This document shows, in pieces, positions 13,911 through 14,460 of a DNA stretch of 14,460 nucleotides. The notes under the pieces were generated by a model. The model did not search any database. It saw nothing but the letters and a program-made list of their open reading frames with translations, and was not told the origin of the DNA. This DNA is from Planctomycetia bacterium (GTDB lineage: Bacteria; Planctomycetota; Planctomycetia; Pirellulales; UBA1268). The first letter of the stretch is position 1. Every line of letters starts with the position of its first letter. The stretch lies in contig RGBY01000036.1 in NCBI GenBank assembly GCA_009919445.1, forward strand, positions 1 to 14,460, in the 5' to 3' direction. The position numbers and the translations under genes are program-made.

Positions 13911-14460
13911 ATGAACGCAACGGTCACGCCAATGGGAATTCGCGACAACATCACGCAGTGCATCGGCCGGACACCGCTGGTTCGGCTGCAGCGGGTGACA
14001 GAGGGCTGCCACGCCTCCGTGATCGGCAAGATCGAGAACATGAACCCGCTCTGGAGCGTGAAGGATCGAATCGCCTGCGCGATGATCGATGCGGCGGAAC
14101 AGAATGGCCTCATCGGCCCTGACTCAATCGTCATTGAGCCGACCAGCGGAAACACCGGCATCGGACTGGCCTATGTCTGCGCCGCTCGGGGCTACAAGCT
14201 GCGAGTGACCATGCCGGAAAGCATGAGCCTGGAACGGCGGCGAATGCTCAAGGCACTTGGAGCAGAACTGGTGCTTACGCCCGCAGCCGAGGGGATGCCG
14301 GGCGCTGTTCGGCATGCCGAGGACATCGCCGGTTCGGGCAGCCAATTTTTCATGCCGCAGCAGTTCAAAAACCCAGCCAATCCTGACGTCCATCGGCGTA
14401 CCACCGCAGAAGAAATCTGGGCCGACACGGATGGCCAAGTCGACATTCTCGTCTGTGGTG
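13911..14460 (+). CDS. cysK: Cysteine synthase (O-acetylserine sulfhydrylase), 3'-truncated by window end
   Basis: CysK makes L-cysteine from O-acetylserine and sulfide using PLP in the cytoplasm. Only the first 183 residues (of about 310 in the family) lie in the window, with no stop. They show IGRTPLVRL (18-26), the PLP-lysine segment NPLWSVKDRI (45-54, Lys51), the substrate loop EPTSGNTGI (76-84), and MPESMSLERRRMLKALGAEL, followed by the QQFKNPANP segment typical of CysK and not of tryptophan synthase beta. The ATG at 13911 follows AGGAGG by ten bases. Cystathionine beta-synthase has the same core, but no N-terminal haem region is present. The gene is divergent from the SurA-like gene. 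Confidence 0.95.
   Translation, partial: MNATVTPMGIRDNITQCIGRTPLVRLQRVTEGCHASVIGKIENMNPLWSVKDRIACAMIDAAEQNGLIGPDSIVIEPTSGNTGIGLAYVCAARGYKLRVTMPESMSLERRRMLKALGAELVLTPAAEGMPGAVRHAEDIAGSGSQFFMPQQFKNPANPDVHRRTTAEEIWADTDGQVDILVCG

Noticed and set aside
1..14460. Mobile elements, CRISPR arrays, tRNA or rRNA genes.
   Set aside because: No transposase or integrase frame, no spaced repeat array and no cloverleaf or rRNA-like sequence was seen.

Overview
The window looks like a core-chromosome segment of a Planctomycetota bacterium, probably near the Pirellulales. I infer this from the gene set, the moderately high GC, a PheT with no EMAP/OB tRNA-binding domain, and a sigma-70 protein with extra helix-turn-helix domains; no marker gene here settles the taxonomy. 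There is no tRNA, rRNA, CRISPR array, insertion sequence or prophage gene that I can see.

Layout. At the left end dnaB (+) runs into a convergent translation operon on the minus strand, transcribed infC > rpmI > rplT > pheS > pheT. This is the same order as the enterobacterial infC-rpmI-rplT-pheS-pheT cluster. It encodes initiation factor IF3, ribosomal proteins L35 and L20, and both subunits of phenylalanyl-tRNA synthetase. The infC frame has no in-frame ATG or GTG between its upstream stop and its conserved N-terminus, so IF3 must start at a weak codon; this is the classical basis of IF3 autoregulation. The infC-rpmI and rpmI-rplT spacers are long and contain hairpins, one of them strong. 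Upstream of infC, on the same strand, is a secreted protein of about 473 residues with no clear family and a possible PsbP/Mog1-like C-terminal domain.

A divergent region of nearly 600 bases, with repeated short motifs, separates that gene from the most unusual gene in the window. This is a 498-residue sigma-70 family protein whose N-terminal half is a MerR/excisionase-like HTH followed by two homeodomain-like HTH segments. They are joined to sigma regions 1.2, 2 and 4, with almost no region 3.

The sigma gene converges on an AlaC-type aminotransferase, and a strong 45-nt hairpin spans the junction. Upstream of the aminotransferase on the minus strand is an exported protein with two tandem SurA/parvulin modules whose catalytic histidines appear to be missing. 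Divergent from it, cysK (cysteine synthase) starts and runs off the right edge.

Most of these genes are housekeeping: replication, translation, amino-acid metabolism and envelope protein folding. The places that deserve attention are the HTH-sigma fusion with its regulatory region, the domain-reduced PheT, the IF3 start codon, the duplicated pseudo-parvulin and the strong hairpins.
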